Shown: piece after piece, positions 46,008 to 57,386 of the stretch
How positions within the stretch are numbered: the first letter of the stretch is position 1
How the letters are laid out: each line of letters begins with the position of its first letter
Assembly (NCBI GenBank): GCA_007922305.1
Contig: ML677334.1
Coordinates: forward strand, 58,806,482-58,870,481
Reading direction: 5' to 3'
From: Dermatemys mawii
Taxonomy: Eukaryota; Chordata; Testudines; Dermatemydidae
DNA length: 64,000 nucleotides
Translations under genes and position numbers: made by a program
Notes under the pieces: generated by a model
What the model saw: the letters and a program-made list of their open reading frames with translations, nothing else
Database searches by the model: none
Told to the model about the DNA's origin: nothing

Positions 46008-46100
46008 GGTGTGTCCTAGATGGAAGCTGGAGGCATGTGTATAGCTGGAGGCATGTATATACTTACCATATATGCCTCCAGCTTTTATCCAGGACACACC
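46008..46100. repeat. 29-bp inverted repeat at the 5' end of the second Penelope-like copy
   Basis: 46008-46036 is the reverse complement of 46072-46100 with three mismatches. The right arm is element sequence (homologous to about 5964-5994 of the first copy). The left arm includes a second short copy of agctggaggcatgt (46043-46056). This mirrors the 55-bp inverted stub of the first copy. Confidence 0.85.
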
Positions 46101-47285
46101 ACACAATCCATTGTTTACAGCCAAGCTCTAAGATACAACTATATTTGCTCCAATCCCTCAGACAGAGACAAACACCTACAAGATCTCTATTAAGCATTCT
46201 ACTGAAGTCAAAAAACAGACTGACAGAGCCAGAAGAGTACCCAGAAGTCACTTACTACAGGACAGCCCCAACAAAGAAAATAACAGAACCCCACTCGCCA
46301 TCACTTTCAGTCCCCAACTAAAACCTCTCCAGTGCATCATCAAAGATCTACAACCTATCCTGAAAGACGATCCCTCACTCTCACAGATCTTGAGAGACAG
46401 AACAGTCCTCACTTACAGACAGCCTCCCAACCTGAAGCAAATATTCACCAGCAACCAAACACTACACAGCAAAAACACTAACCCATGAACCTATCCCTGC
46501 AACAAAGCCCGATGCCAACTCTGTCCACATATCTATGCAAGTGACACCATCACAGGACACAATCACATCAGCCATGCCCTCAGGGGCTCATTCCCCTGCA
46601 CATCTACCAATGTGATACACGCCATCATGTGCCAGCAATGCCTCGCTGCCATATACATTGGACAAACTGAACAGTCTCTACACAAAAGAATAAATGGACA
46701 CAAATCTGACATCAGGAATCATAACATTCAAAAACCAGCAGGAGAACATTTCAACCTCTCTGGTCACTCAATAACAGACTTGAAAGTGACAATTTTACAA
46801 CAGAAAAACTTCAAAAACAAACTGCAATGAGAAGCTGCTGAACTGGAATTAATTTGCAAATTGGATACAATTAACTTAGGTTTGAATAGAGACTGGGAGT
46901 GGCTGGGTCATTACACAAATTGAATATATTTCCTCATGTTAAATATCCTCACACTTTCTTGTCAACTGTCTGATATGGGCCATCTTGATTATCACTACAA
47001 AAAGTTTTTTTCTCCTGCTGATAATAGCTCATCTTAATTAAATAGCCTCTTAGAATTGTTATGGCAACTTCCACCTTTTTATGTTCTCTGTATGTGTGTA
47101 TATATATATTATTTTATGATAGATAGACAGATAGATAGATCTTCCTGCTATATGTTCCATTCTATGCATCCGATAAAGTGGGCTGTAGCCTACGAAAGCT
47201 TATGCTGACATAAATTTGTTAGTTTCTAAGGTGCCACAAGTACTCCTGTTCTTTTTGTGGTTACAGACTAACATGCCTGCTACTC
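46068..47285 (+). mobile_element. Second Penelope-like element, 5'-truncated and decayed
   Basis: Starts inside the RT-GIY-YIG linker and keeps the GIY-YIG part: at 46612-46830 the frame reads MIHAIMCQQCLAAIYIGQTE and then a stop (tga at 46829) before the last helix. Upstream the linker is broken by stops. The 3' tail (47160-47285) has gataaagtgggctgtagcct and acgaaagcttatgctgacat, then acagactaacatgcctgcta, the conserved tail of these elements; the first copy shares only its beginning. A TATA/GATA microsatellite lies at 47096-47140. Confidence 0.88.
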
Positions 47286-47606
47286 TGAAACCTGTCATTA
47301 AAGATTGTGAGGTGCTCAGATACTGTGGTAATAGGGGCTATTTAAGTCCAGAAGATATATAAACAAGAATGGGGATAAAGATGCTACTGCACACTTGTCT
47401 TCATTTCCTTCCCATGAGTCTTGAAGCCAGAACAATAGCACCAGACTTATTATTCTCTTCCCTATTACTTTGAGGTCAGGAAGTTATGGCTGGTGGAAGA
47501 ACACTGGAGCGACCTCAATTCTATTGCTGATGTTGGGTAGTCAAATATCCTAGTACTCTAAGACTCAACCAAAAGTATTTTAAAGGATGAGTACTGCTGA
47601 TCATTC
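47286..47606. other. Intron with a MIR-type SINE 3' scrap
   Basis: 47297-47345 reads cattaaagattgtgaggtgc, tcagatactgtggtaatagg, the 3' part of the MIR-type SINE seen at 21225. The rest is unassigned. Confidence 0.5.
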
Positions 47607-47614
47607 TCTTAGAC

Positions 47615-47861
47615 CAGGGGTCTTCAAACTTTTCGCCCCCCGCGGCCCCTTTCTGTGGAGGGAAAAGCCTGGCAGCCCCTGGGGGGTATGTCTGCCAAAA
47701 TGCCACCGCAGAAAGCGGAAGCTTCTGCTTTTCGCGGTGGCATTTCGGCTGGACCAAAATAGCCGGCCCGGGAGTTCAGCGGTCTCCCGCTTGGGCTCGG
47801 TGGCGGTGCCGGGGTCTCACACACCCCTAGGGGTGCGCGCAGCCCAGTTTGAAGACCACTG
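47615..47861. mobile_element. Non-autonomous hAT element with perfect 8-bp target duplication
   Basis: Left end caggggtcttcaaacttttc, right end agtttgaagaccactg. The flanks tcttagac at 47607-47614 and 47862-47869 are identical. Same family as the element at 9206. GC-rich interior with gaaagcggaagcttctgcttttc hairpin; non-coding. Confidence 0.92.
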
Positions 47862-47869
47862 TCTTAGAC

Positions 47870-49222
47870 ACACTGATTATTTGATCTGCCTCCTCACATA
47901 TGATTTTAAAAAAGCATCATGTAATGAGAAACTAGGCAGGTTAGGTAATATCTTTCATTTGACTAACTTCTGTTGGTAAAAGAGACAAGCTTGTCTCTCT
48001 AACATCCTGAAATCAACATAGCTACAATAATACTACATATCATGTAATGCAACATTTCTACTGAGTAGAACAGCAAATCTTAAACTGACTCTTTCCATTC
48101 TGTTTTATATGTCTAAAGGAAATACAGTGAATACTGGTTACCATGGTAACGACAGAATTAAGGAAACTTAGTTTCAGTATAATTGCTCCATATGTTTTGT
48201 ACAAATCACATCTCTTACTCTGAGCATAAAACTGAAGAGCACTTTTGAACTCAATTTTTTAAAGAGATAATGGTGAAACACGAAGAAAAAACTCATTGCA
48301 ATAGTTTATATATCTGGCAGATGATACTTCTGTTATCATTCATTGATATATTGTTTTATATTACTGTATAATTCTTGTTACATGCCCATTCAATTATTTT
48401 TCTATTTGTTTATTGTAAGCAATCCAAAGTCTGATAATATTACAATTTCAATATAATAAATTATGACAGCAAGGCCTATTCTATTTCTTTTAATTTAATT
48501 TGGATGAGGTTTATTTTGGATGCTGGATAATGTGTTTATTTAGATTTAAGTAATAGTGAAAAAGAAGACAAGTGCTCTAGCCTTCCTGACACCTAGTCTT
48601 ACAACAGCATAATTTGCCCAGCAGCATAAAACACAAGCATCCAGCAGGAACAAATTAACTCAACTCAACCAGCAAGTGAATCATCTATACCAAAGCACTT
48701 TTTCATCCCCCACATCATTTCCTGGAACATTCTATACATCTTCTCCAAAAACCCAATATTAAATGAATGGTAGAATATTGAGATTTTTATAGTTGTGGTC
48801 CAACGCTGGACTTCATTCAACTATACTGCTTTATTTGCTAAACATTGTTATGTCATTTTTGTTGCTGCAGAGATCCTAATGGCCTTTTGGCATGAAGTCC
48901 CATCAATTATAAGGTATGTTATAACAACAATGGGGATGATAGTGAAACAAAACAAAAAGCAATTCACTGCTATATCTAAACATTAAAGCAATTTTGGTCC
49001 TGTATAAAAAGGATCCCAACTCAATGAATAGTGTTATATACCTTTGGTGGTTCTATCAATGTTGAGTACATGAAAATACATAGTGCTCAACTTCTCACCA
49101 TCTAAGCAAGTATAATGATTTCCTAATGGTTTTGGGATTAGGGTAGTAGCAGATTGGCATCCCTATAGAGAATTAAGGTTCTAGTGCATTACCCAATTCT
49201 ACTGACATTGTTTTGTCACTTT
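47870..49222. other. AT-rich intron without recognised features
   Basis: No exon, RNA gene or recognisable repeat is seen. Confidence 0.45.
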
Positions 49223-49230
49223 AACCATAA

Positions 49231-49352
49231 GTAGGGTGACCAGACAGAAACTGTGAAAAAACGGGATGGAGTAAGGGGTAATAGTTGCTTATATAAGAAA
49301 AAGTCCCCAGAAACAGGATAGTCCCTATAAAAATGGGACATCCAGTCATCCT
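49231..49352. mobile_element. Short hAT-like miniature element (agggtgaccaga family)
   Basis: Ends gtagggtgaccaga and tccagtcatcct; the flanks aaccataa (49223-49230) and aacaataa (49353-49360) give an 8-bp duplication with one change. Internal words (gtccctataaaaatgggaca) are the reverse complement of those in the elements at 60402 and 61846. Confidence 0.8.
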
Positions 49353-49359
49353 AACAATA

Positions 49360-50640
49360 AGTAAGGCTAAGATTTTGTCAGGAATATTTTTAGTAAAAGT
49401 CATGGACAGGTTAAGGACAAATCAGAAAAATTCACAGACACTATGACCTATCCCTAACTTTTATTTAAAATATCCCTTACAAAATGAGGATCTGCAGATC
49501 CCCACAGTACTTCAAATGGGGCAGCTGCAGAGACTAGGAGCTGCCTGTAGCAGCTGGGGACTGTGGGGTACCCCTGCGCCTGCAGAGCGAGGCATCCCCT
49601 GGTGCCCAAAAATCAGCCCTTCCCCCATCAAATCTTATCTTCCCTGCTTCTGGGAGCCTGGGATTCCAAGCTGCTGGGAGCCTGGGGTTCCAAGCTGCTA
49701 GTTCAGCCATGCTGGGGAGGGACAGGAGTTGCTCTTCCTCTGAGTGGCTGCTCTTGGTGGGGAGATCAGAGCCACTTCCAGAACTTGGGGGTATACACTT
49801 ACTTCTGCGCTGCAGCTGCCCGGGAGATGGGCTCCAGGCTTCTGTGCCCTCCCCCACATTTCCTGCCAGAGCTTTGGGCGCGGAGCTCATGGCTTCCTCC
49901 CCCAGCAGCTCCTGCCGTGGTGGGGCTTCTGCTCCCAGTGGCTGCAGCCAGGGCAGCCCAGGCTCTGGGGTGCTTGTCCCTGTTGCTCCAGCTGGAGCTC
50001 GAGGCACCCACAGCGGCTCCAGCCTGGGCTCAAAACTTCTGCCCCCCACCTCCCTTTTACCTTGGCTCTAGACTTTCTCCCACAGCAATTCTGGCCAGGT
50101 GCATCTGCTCTGGCTAATGTAGAACGAGAAACTGAAACTGCTGTATCTGTAGGAATTTGCTACATCAGATGGCAATTTTTTACAATCTCTTACATTTGAG
50201 TAACCGCTACATATAGCAAATTCCTACAGGTAGCAGTTTCTCACACTACATCAGTGCAGTCCAGGCTGGATACTGCCCAGGCTTGAGGCTTCAGCCCCAC
50301 GATTGCAGCCAAGGCTTGGGGTGCCCGAGGGCTTGGGGCTTCTTCCCCAAGGGCTCCTGCTGCGGCTCAGGGGACCCAGTTGGGACTTCCAACATGGGGC
50401 TTCTTCTGGGGCTGGGGCACCCATTTTTCCATGGGGCCCCCAGACTGACCAGGTGGTGGGAGCCCCTCCCTTAATCTCTCATTGGCCTGGACTAGCAGCT
50501 AGGAGTCCCCAGCTGGGGTGCTCCTAGCAGCATGGGAGAAATGTTTTCCCCAGGAATTAAAATGGGGAGGATGTTCAAATTTATGGGGGGCGGAGATCAG
50601 GGCTGATGAGAGGTGAGACCGTGAGGGTGAAGGTAGGGTG
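49360..50640. mobile_element. GC-rich repeat block with an internal long hairpin
   Basis: Left margin gattttgtcaggaatatttt...agtaaaagtcatggacaggt is familiar from turtle repeats. The middle (49510-50110) is GC-rich, with tandem words such as tgggagcctgggattccaag (49655-49690), giving long Pro/Ala/Leu frames on both strands that I do not accept as genes. 50118-50165 pairs with 50213-50256 (aactgctgtatctgtaggaa versus ttcctacaggtagcagtttc), a hairpin with arms of about 45 bases. Confidence 0.5.
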
Positions 50641-52100
50641 CATAGCACCATAGAAAAACAAAGATGTTTCGTGACCATTTTATTAAATTTAGCTCATGGT
50701 TCAAAATCACCACACAAATTAAAGTTGGCTATTCAAGCCTTCTGTGAAGCACTACATCTACATCCTTCTTAGTTTCTTGTTACAATTTTGCACAGCTCTG
50801 TTAATGAACTTCTTGAATTCAATGCATTCATCTTTCATAGCCTCTCATGTGTCTGGTACTTCCATACCTTCAATTGATATACTCATTAGTTCATTCACAT
50901 AATCAGGCAGAAGGCCACTTCTTTCAGAACAGAAAATTCTATTCAATGATGAAATAGAATGCTCAGCTGTACCTCTTATGACCAGGAGTAGCAAGAGATG
51001 AATTCCTACTTCATTCATCCCAGGAAATATAGCACAAAGATCGGATCGAGCCACTGGTGGTAATAAAAAAGAAGTTGAAATCACATCTTCATTCATTCAC
51101 TATATGATATTCCACTCTGTGTTCAAATTCTCTATTCTGTCCTGAGCACATGGCAGCCCCATTGCTAGTTGTGCCTCACTCCACTCAACTGTCAGTGTTT
51201 TACAGGATAGGGATCTGTTAAAGCTACTTAGAGGTGGAGTAGAAGCTAGAAGTCACTGTTGTAGATTTCTGAGTCAAGACTGCATACTTTTTCAGTTGTC
51301 TTAAACACTTCTTGCCCTCTTCACTTAATGATTCAATATAAATGCCTTCATTAGTCAACTTCTGGACTGATGTCTTTGCTTCTTCCAGTGCTTTTTCAAT
51401 GGATAGCTCTCTGATTGATCCAAATGTAGCTTCTATTCCTGGACAAAGATCGACTATTGTGGTAGCAGATGCCTGGATAGCATTGTTTAATAACCCAAGT
51501 GATTTCAACAGTAGACTTACAAGAGAGAGAATGGCAATAGTGTTCTCTGAACGTAGTAGCAAAAGTAATTCACCAGCCTCACTACTTAGATCCATCCCAT
51601 CTTGGTAGATACTTTCCAAAGCCAGTAACAGCGGTTGGAGTAATTTTAAGACAACAACCAAGGATCGCTTATGAGTAAGCCAACAGGTTTTCCAGATTGG
51701 AAACTTCAGTCCCAGTGTATCGTCTATATTTTCCAAGATATTCAGTTTTTTGGGACTCACCGAAAAAAAATATAGTGAAGACACTAAATTTGTAGCTTTT
51801 CAAATGTCTTTCGAAGAGTCTGAAGCTCATACTAGTGCTTGTTGGACTATATGGCCTCTGCAGAGTATATAGGAGAGATTAGGGTTACACTTTTCTCTGA
51901 GCAAAGCTTGTACTCCACCATGTCTTACTGAGAAGTTTGCAGCAGCTTGTGCATTTGATGGAGCTATCTGGAGCTATGGTCCAACTAACAAGCATTTAAA
52001 TCTTCTAAGATGTGAGTTGTCATAGGCAGCTGATGTGTCTTCTGTAACTTGAACATCTAGAAATGCATCTACTGGCCTACCACTGACATCAAGATAACAT
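50641..52100 (-). pseudogene. hAT-family transposase remnant (ZMYM1-like type)
   Basis: Minus-strand pieces in order: about 52100-51840 reads ITVCYLDVSGRPVDAFLDVQ, the region after the first catalytic part; 51784-51224 (186 codons) has KRSLVVVLKLLQPLLLALES, LLLLRSENTIAILSLVSLLL and VDLCPGIEATFGSIREL; 51096-50845 has LLLLLVIRGTAEHSISSLNR and RSGLLPDYVNELMSIS, the C-terminal hAT dimerisation region. Stops and shifts separate the pieces. The long helical middle and the C-terminus resemble the hAT proteins related to vertebrate ZMYM1 and the 52-kDa repressor. Inactive. Confidence 0.75.
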
Positions 52101-52129
52101 ACTGTAATCTTATTGAAAACCAGGGAGAT

Positions 52130-52475
52130 GGGCAGGCACATGCCCACCCACTTCTAAAGGCCCCTCCCCCAGGCAAGCAGGAGAGACTACTGGACCCAGG
52201 AACCAACTGATTTTGGGTGATAACTAATGAGAAAAACAGGGATCGGAGTGAGGTTCAAAATGAGGTTACTGGATGGGGACACTGAGCAGAGAACCTTGGG
52301 CAGCGCCCACTGCTCCTCAAAGCCGTCAAGGGAGCCAGCAGACACTGCCCAGTGGAACTCTGCCCGGATGCATGCGATGAGGGAGAAACAGAAATAGGCC
52401 TCATAGTTGCAGAGCACCTCTTCATCCAGCATCCTCTTCCTGGTGTTATAGATGGACACTTTAGCCAGAGTCAGG
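52130..52475 (-). pseudogene. C-terminal part of a Tx1-like LINE ORF2
   Basis: The minus-strand frame 52459-52187 reads MSIYNTRKRMLDEEVLCNYE, FSLIACIRAEFHWAVSAGSL, FEEQWALPKVLCSVSPSSNL, which I recognise as the C-terminal end of the Tx1-type ORF2 common in reptiles. It abuts, head to head, plus-strand sequence from a more upstream part of the same ORF (next entry). Confidence 0.6.
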
Positions 52476-52477
52476 AC

Positions 52478-52860
52478 GAGGAGGTCTCACGACAGTATGT
52501 GCTTCGGGAGCCAGATCTGCAGCTGGTCCTGTCGCCATGTGCCGACAATGTGCTCCTTGTGTCCATGTCTTCCGCCTCCAGGCCCTGCAGAGACTCCTTT
52601 ATGGTGCAGGTAGTCTCGCGTGGAGAATGTTGGTGCACATCCTCCTCCGCCGCCTTCCAGGGCTTCAATATGACCAGCAGCAATTTGTTCTCCACCCGAG
52701 GGGCCTTCCACGAGACCTCTCAGAGCTGCCGGTCTTCTACCGAGACGTCCTCGTCAACCAGGCTGCAGGCTTTGAGCAAGGCCTAAAACAGGTACTAGAC
52801 TTGCAAAGGTGCAGCCTGGGGCTAGGCAAAGGCAGCAGGTCCTACTCCCCTTGCCAATGA
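52478..52860 (+). pseudogene. RT and post-RT parts of a Tx1-like LINE ORF2, inverted relative to its C-terminus
   Basis: The plus-strand reading YVLREPDLQLVLSPCADNVL (about 52496-52555) corresponds to the RT catalytic box usually written LSAYADDVLL; here Y and one D are changed. A frame change then leads directly to CVHVFRLQALQRLLYGAGSL and YDQQQFVLHPRGLPRDLSEL (52561-52740), which in intact elements lies a few hundred residues downstream. So there is also an internal deletion. Inactive. Confidence 0.65.
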
Positions 52861-54836
52861 TGAGTAGCCATTACAGACTGCAGTCTGCCCCAGTGAGCAG
52901 GGGCTAGACGATTGGCAGTAGTCACTGAGTCAAAGTGGGATTAGGAGGCTTGGGGTTCCTTGAGAGGAGAGACTCAGAGCATGAGGGTACTGCGTTGGGC
53001 AGAAGCCCGGGACAAAGGGCACCGGGGTCTGGGAGGGGCACGGGGCCAGTGGCAGGCAAGACGCTAGCCAGGAGGAGGCACACTGGAGCTAGAAACGAGC
53101 TAATTCCGAGACGACCAGCAGGAGGTGCCATGCAGGTGAGACGTTGCATTGTTACACTTACACAATGATTTAATACTTGATTCCCATTTGCATCGGTGCA
53201 TTCATCAGCCATGTATGCAAATTTTTTTTAATGTGGTTAGAGAGTTCTTTACTTTTTCAACTGTTCAGTCTTTCACTATTGCACCGCATGCTTCTAGCCA
53301 GTCAGTTGAGTTTCTTGCAGAAAGATAACGAGCATTTGCTGGTCAAACAAATGTTTATTTAATGTGCCCCTCACTTTTCTTACCACCATACCCCACTCAC
53401 TGGTGTTCTTGGTCAGTGGTGACTCGGAGTTCAGAGGTGCTTTCAAGAAGGAACCTTGCTCACTCCTCCAGCTGCTGACTGTTCACTCTGGCCACTGTTG
53501 TTCATTGTGCCACCATTTACTCCATCACTCTGCTACTAATGGCCCTGCGCCATCACCTTCTTCTGCCACCTGACCCTGTGACCTCTGCAAGTTGGTCATT
53601 TGAGCTTCCATCCAGGTCTCAGTGGTTTCAACTGAACCTCACTGCTAGAGCAGGCAGGGCTGTCTCTTCCACAGAAACTGTCCCTCAGCAGATCTAAGCG
53701 CTTAGACCTGGTGATCGGTGATTTCAGCTGTAGTGGTCACTTATCAAAACAAAAGACTATCTATGGAGCCTAATCACCTCTGTCTTTAAACAGTGGAGAG
53801 GGGCAGGTCGAAGAGGACTTGTGACTCAGGCAGACCATCAAGCAAACACCTATCCCCACCCTCTCTCTTGATGCCCTCAATCAGCACAGAGTAAGTACAG
53901 TTCTACTGCCCTTTACTCAAACAATAAGAATAACAACATTCCATTTACCTCCTCACTCTCCCACCCCCGCATTCAAGTGATTTGTAACCCAAACCCAGTC
54001 AAAATCTATCACTTGGACAACACAGCTCTATTTGCCGGATACCTAGGTAGATTAGGTGTGAATGTAAATACAGTCTGGTCCTGAAGACTTTCCCCCAGCC
54101 CCAACCTCATCACTAGCTGTCAGGGAGTGCTCATTTAGACTTTGCTTACAAATCATAATTTGAAATTATGAGGTTGGCCAACATCACCGAAACAAATGCA
54201 CCGACACTGTCATAAAAAACAGCTGTATAAGAAAACTAGACTACGTTCATACTTTTCAGACCTAGTATACTTTTTCAGACACACATTTTATCATACACTG
54301 TACAATATATGCTTTTAAAGTGTGTATTAATGTTTCAATTTCAATTCAAATTTCCAAACCACCACTAAATTGGCAACACTTCATGTAACTAGTTCACAAA
54401 ACTGGGGGAGAGGCTGCAGGGAAATCCCTGCATGGGGGGAGATCCTACCTACCTTAACTGCCCGGAACCTCCTCTAACTACAGAAAGCTCAGAGGCTGCT
54501 GCCTTGGCAGCACAGAAGTGAAAATGGCAATCTTGGGACCTGCCTCTATAACAACTTTTCAATCCCCTCACCGCACAATCCCATTTTGGGTCAGGACCGC
54601 CAGAGTTACAACACAATGAAACTTCAGCTGTAAGCATCTGCAGTCATGAAATTGACCTATTTTTAAATCCTCTGGCCGTGAAATTGACCAGAATGGACCT
54701 TGAATTCTATAGGGCTCTAGTGATATCCTGGCTCCACTGAAGTTAATGGCCAAACTCCCAGTGACTACTATGGAGCCAGGATTTCATTCAATGTGACTTA
54801 CAAAATACATATACTTTACATTTTATAACTCTACAT
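52861..54836. other. Intron with one palindromic miniature repeat
   Basis: 52920-53110 is GC-rich, with open frames but no recognised family. 54722-54790 (cctggctccactgaagttaa...ggagccaggatttcattc) is a short palindromic repeat of the type at 29325. Nothing else is supported. Confidence 0.45.
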
Positions 54837-55175
54837 CAGAGGTGGGCAAACTATGACCCACAGGCCACATCCTGCCCATGGGATCCTCCTGCTCGGCCCC
54901 TGAGTTCCTGGCCCGGGGAAGCTAGCCTTTGGCCCCTCCCCTACTATTACCCCTTCCCCGCAGCCTCAGTTCACTGTGCCATCACCGCAAACTGGTGGTC
55001 AGGACCCCACAGGGGGTTGCGAGGTTATTACATGGGAGGGTCACAACCTGTCAGCCTCCACCCCGAACCCATTTTACATCAAGCATTTATAATGGTGTTA
55101 AATTAAAAAACACTTTTATAAATATATAAGGGGGGGGGTCGCACTCAGAGGCTTGCTATTTGAAAGGGGCCTGGA
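54837..55175 (+). mobile_element. hAT-type miniature element(s), 3' end not resolved
   Basis: Begins cagaggtgggcaaactatgacccac, the left end of a widespread hAT miniature family. From about 55000 (ggtcaggaccccacaggggg) the sequence changes to the interior of another hAT family (ggttgcgaggttattacatg, ataaggggggggtcgcactcagaggcttgc), related to the element at 45204. A clear right terminal repeat was not found. The plus-strand frame at 54929 is incidental. Confidence 0.6.
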
Positions 55176-55634
55176 GAGGGGGAAAAAGGGAAGATAGTGG
55201 AGGATATAATCAGTATCTCAATAATGACTGGACCAGGTGAAAGCAACAAGCTAACAGTTTCTTCTCTTTCCCGCATAAAAAAACCCCAAAACACAACATA
55301 GGCACCCGTTCACACACACCCCTAGTCAGCATAAAATATAGCAAGAAAACTTAAATGTTGGTTTTACTGTGTGTGTGCTCCACAACTTAATAATTCAAAT
55401 TAAATAACGATTTTCAACTGTATTCAAATAAAAGCACTTTGGAGAGTTTATTGAAAACATCTCAAAAGTTTTACTTGATTAATTTAAAACATACCATTGT
55501 GAGTGCAGGAAAAGGAGACTGTTTTTAAATTGTCAGATTTACAGGGATCTACATAACTGTACTTATATTGAGCACTAATGGATACTTGGTACTAGCCAAA
55601 AAGAAGTCAATGCCACAAGAAGCCTATACACTAA
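55176..55634. other. Intron sequence without recognised features
   Basis: No exon or repeat recognised. Confidence 0.45.
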
Positions 55635-56310
55635 GGGTATGGTTACATTTAAAAGATTATAGCGCTATTGGTTATAGCGGTCCCCTTATACAGTAATATG
55701 TATAGCGCTAGTGTATGTCCACACTCAGACGCACCAGCGGTATAGCATGGCCACATTTGGGGTACTTAATGCGGCATTAAGAGCAGCGCATTAGGGCAGG
55801 TATCCCAGCATTCAGCTGGGTGCAACGTGCTTTTTAAACGAGAGGGGTGAGGGGGGACGTGTTGTGTGTATGCGGAGGGAGAGAGCCACTGATTTTTCCG
55901 TTCTTCTGAAAGCCTGTCAGCTAGCCTCCGTTCACAGAGGGCTTTGTTTTCACACAGGTTCCCTCCTTAAACATTTGCATTGCTTATCTGCCGAGTTAAG
56001 AGAGAAACTCTAAAGAGGTACTTCCGCATTCCTCCAGCCGAGTTCAAAACAAAGGGAAGAGACGTCAATTGCCTTAAATGGCTCTAGGCATCTCAAGAGA
56101 TCACTTGTAGTGCGGTGGGTGTCCACATTCTTGCTGTAGCGCTACAGCAGCTGCGCTACAGCCCTTATTCCCCATGCGGAGGTGGATTACCAGGAGCGCT
56201 ATAACTCCGCAGTTATAGCGCTCTACCTGCCTTGCCAGTGTGGACGGGGAGGAGGTTATAGCGCTCATGGGGGCTTTATAGCGCTATAAAGTGCCAGTGT
56301 AACCAAGCCC
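55635..56310. mobile_element. Miniature element with clustered AGCGCT palindromes
   Basis: Left end gggtatggttacattt, right end gccagtgtaaccaagccc, inverted to each other. AGCGCT occurs at 55661, 55704, 56138, 56195, 56217, 56260 and 56280, usually as tatagcgct or its complement, giving two flanking sub-terminal clusters. The centre (55790-56100) is unique-looking and includes tgtgtgtatgcggagggaga. No transposase is encoded. Target duplication unclear (taa against aaa). Confidence 0.75.
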
Positions 56311-56364
56311 AAAATCAAAGACAACACAGTTTAGACACATAATAAAAAGAGTTCAGTACTTAGG

Positions 56365-56609
56365 CCTGGTGCACACACCATTTTTGTACTGGTATAACTA
56401 TGTTGGTTAGAGTCTTTCTTTTTTTTCCTTTGGAGTATTATACCAGGATAACTATATTATTTAATCTCCTTCCTGAGATCAATAGCTATAACTGTAAGAA
56501 GCACCTTTGTATACTGGCATAACTACCAGTATAATAATAATGCTTTAATTATACCAATATAGTTAAAATGGTAGACAAGCCACTTTGGAAGTAACATTTT
56601 GTGTAGACA
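56365..56609. mobile_element. Harbinger-like miniature element with TTA target duplication
   Basis: Left end ggcctggtgcacacacca, right end gtgtagacaaaccc, both preceded or followed by tta. The interior repeats variants of actggtataactat in both orientations. The terminal words are shared with the Harbinger-type elements at 25.8 and 41.6 kb. Confidence 0.75.
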
Positions 56610-57380
56610 AACCCTTAGGAAGTAAAGACTGGTGAGCTTAAAAGAGGCATAATGTTATCGATATTCAATATTAATTGTTTCTTGCTCATACTTGTTAAGG
56701 CAGAAGGTCTAGAAATCTAGAAATGCTATGTAAAATTATGCAGTACCCTAACTTGGTGTGTATGCTTTTCTTTCAATGAAAAAAATTGTTTCTATTCCTA
56801 CCCGTAAGCCCTACATGATATGCAAACTATAAAAGTCAATAAAAATAATTTACTATGACATTTAAGTCTCTTTAAATCCTAGTAAAATTGGATATTAAAT
56901 ACAAGCTGAAGTTAAAAGTTTGGGTTTAAGATTGTCAACAATCTACTTTTACAAATTTTATCTAGTATAAAAGACCCCCAACTTCAGCAACTATTTAAGG
57001 CAGATGAATCCAGATACCAAAAAAAGGAAGGGAAGTGTTCTGACCCATTCAAACCAAGAAAAAGGTTACATAGTCTACAGGACCCCCAGGCAACAGGAGC
57101 CCTGGGGCCTCCAATTCCTTCAAGGGGAGACAGTCACACACTGACTCTTTTTTCGAGGGAGGGGAGGCTGTTTCAGACCTGCCTACCCAGGTCTGTGATA
57201 AGAGATTGAGATCCAAGTCCATCCCCAGGCAGTGCTCTGCCATTGCTGCCAGTCATGCTCTGTTCTTCCTCTCCCACTTAACTCCACCTTACTTCAAACC
57301 TAACTATAGTCTCTACATTCATTTTTTCTGACCAGAAATGGGGATCATGGTATCACAGGATTGGCAGGGGCCCCCAGCCC
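56610..57380. other. Interval between miniature element and CpG-rich region
   Basis: Mostly AT-rich. On the minus strand 57243-57049 an ATG in good context (gcagcaATGG) opens 64 codons beginning MAEHCLGMDLDLNLLSQTW, followed by gtaggc. This could be a coding first exon, but the phase does not fit the exon at 41021 directly and I do not recognise it. Confidence 0.3.
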
Positions 57381-57386
57381 AGAGGA

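Noticed and set aside
49534..50199. Open frames of 120-184 codons on both strands
   Set aside because: They cover a GC-rich repeat block with internal tandem words; no domain or splice support.
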